Below are positions 5,377 through 6,037 of a stretch of DNA of 6,037 nucleotides, piece by piece. The stretch is from contig WJJB01000253.1 of the NCBI GenBank assembly GCA_014729935.1, forward strand, positions 1 through 6,037. Direction: 5' to 3'. Each line of letters begins with the position of its first letter. Position 1 is the stretch's first letter. The position numbers and the translations under genes were made by a program. The notes beneath the pieces were generated by a model. The model worked only from the letters and a program-made list of their open reading frames with translations, did not search any database and had not been told where the DNA came from. This DNA is from Candidatus Bathyarchaeota archaeon. GTDB lineage: Archaea > Asgardarchaeota > Lokiarchaeia > Sigyniarchaeales > Sigyniarchaeaceae.

Positions 5377-6037
5377 TTAAAAATCAATATGCTTTGCATC
5401 GGGGGGATGAATGTAATCCAAGTAACGGGAATGGACCTTGCCCTCGGTCGCGTCTCCAGGATGAATGAGCAGCCTATACTTGAAGGTAATCGATTTCCCA
5501 TTTTCCAGCATGTAATCACCGTTTAACCTGCCGTTGGTGAAGTAGCTCAAGCCAAAAGGGTTCGCCGAGAAGAGACCATAATCCCGCACGTGCCAGTAAG
5601 TTGGATACCTAAAACTTTCCGGATGTTCCATGATGGCCATACCGGCGTTAAACCCTTTCACTGTACCGGAATAATCCACCCACGGTGCCCGCTTTCCCCA
5701 GCATTCAGATTCGGATTTTGCACCAAAACAATTTTCAATGGTTCCACCCTTGTTCCCATCCATTGATGTCGCCACTCTTATGGACAGGAACCCGCCTTCC
5801 TTGGTATCCCCGAAGAGCACGTCGCCATGGTTTGCCGTCAACGTGATACCGAAATCAATCTGTTGCATTCCCCTGGGTAAATTATAGAATCGTATTTCCC
5901 TGCGCTCATCGATGCTTTCTTCGAGGTCTTCAAACTTGTTTTTCCACGTGTTCTCCATGACGATGCGTCCCATGGCACATCCCGATGTCACGACTGGAAG
6001 CCGCTCGTTCTTGATGAAGCCATGCATTGCTGCGACC
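5377..6037 (-). CDS. DUF6807 (PmoA-like) family protein, N-terminus beyond the window
   Basis: This minus-strand frame is open to the right edge. An ATG at 6027-6025 gives 216 residues, but three more in-frame codons run to the edge, and DUF6807 proteins are normally about 300 residues with a conserved His-rich N-terminal part ('pHHrglw') that is missing here. The gene is therefore best read as 5' truncated. Family hallmarks, numbered from that ATG, are G-D-T-K-E-G-G (73-79), W-G-K-R-A-P-W-V-D-Y-S-G (110-121), P-T-Y-W-H-V-R-D-Y-G-L (142-152), A-N-P-F-G (155-159) and I-H-P-G-D (188-192). The family (PF14100) is often labelled 'methane oxygenase PmoA', which is misleading because no monooxygenase chemistry is shown. 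Homologues commonly sit in carbohydrate-utilisation loci, and the fold is predicted to be beta-rich. The gene is convergent with the PiT gene and likely not functionally linked to it. Substrate and activity are unknown. Confidence 0.85.
   Translation of the reverse strand, partial: VAAMHGFIKNERLPVVTSGCAMGRIVMENTWKNKFEDLEESIDERREIRFYNLPRGMQQIDFGITLTANHGDVLFGDTKEGGFLSIRVATSMDGNKGGTIENCFGAKSESECWGKRAPWVDYSGTVKGFNAGMAIMEHPESFRYPTYWHVRDYGLFSANPFGLSYFTNGRLNGDYMLENGKSITFKYRLLIHPGDATEGKVHSRYLDYIHPPDAKHIDF

Noticed and set aside
4992..5519. Minus-strand open frame of 175 codons spanning the end of the PiT gene and the start of the DUF6807 region
   Set aside because: It overlaps two well-supported genes in other frames and the translation is low-complexity and unlike any family.
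5377..6037. Reading the minus-strand gene as a methane monooxygenase subunit
   Set aside because: The 'PmoA' label on this family is a naming artefact. The protein is soluble, with DUF6807 motifs and no membrane segments as in particulate methane monooxygenase.
1..6037. tRNA, rRNA, CRISPR array, insertion sequence or phage signature
   Set aside because: No cloverleaf-like sequence, regularly spaced direct repeats, transposase motifs or terminal inverted repeats were seen on either strand.

Overview
The window looks like a mid-GC archaeal chromosome fragment, possibly Asgard-like. This is a judgement from gene content and style, not proof. The supporting signs are a DUF47-PiT transporter pair, T-rich tracts at transcript ends, an SD-like element close to the archaeal GGTGATC consensus, tightly packed genes and no signal peptides. 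There are no RNA genes, CRISPR arrays, insertion sequences or other mobile elements.

Region 1 (1-3463, + strand) is a compact operon of four genes. It starts with the 3' tail of a gene whose last 39 residues resemble the C-terminus of CbbQ/NirQ/NorQ-type MoxR AAA+ ATPases. Next come a short VWA protein of the NorD/CbbO type (152-1063), a 668-residue, almost proline-free helical/coiled-coil protein (1086-3092) and a 124-residue protein of probable NTF2-like fold (3089-3463). The last gene overlaps its predecessor by ATGA. A MoxR-type ATPase next to a VWA protein is a known remodelling pair: CbbQ/CbbO reactivates Rubisco, and NorQ/NorD matures nitric oxide reductase. No Rubisco or NO reductase gene is visible here, so the client is unknown. 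The long helical protein and the NTF2-like protein are the natural candidate partners. This is the most interesting part of the window.

Region 2 (3464-3571) is an intergenic stretch with T-tracts, two mutually exclusive hairpins built from alternating CACG(A)/(T)CGTG elements, and a weak TATA-like box. It probably ends operon 1 and controls operon 2.

Region 3 (3572-5294, + strand) encodes a DUF47 (PhoU-like) protein followed 10 nt later by a PiT-family (PHO4) inorganic phosphate transporter, a classic low-affinity Pi uptake pair.

Region 4 (5295-6037) is an 82-nt convergent intergenic gap holding a perfect 8-bp inverted repeat, then a minus-strand gene of the DUF6807 ('PmoA-like') family. 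That gene's 5' end runs off the right edge.
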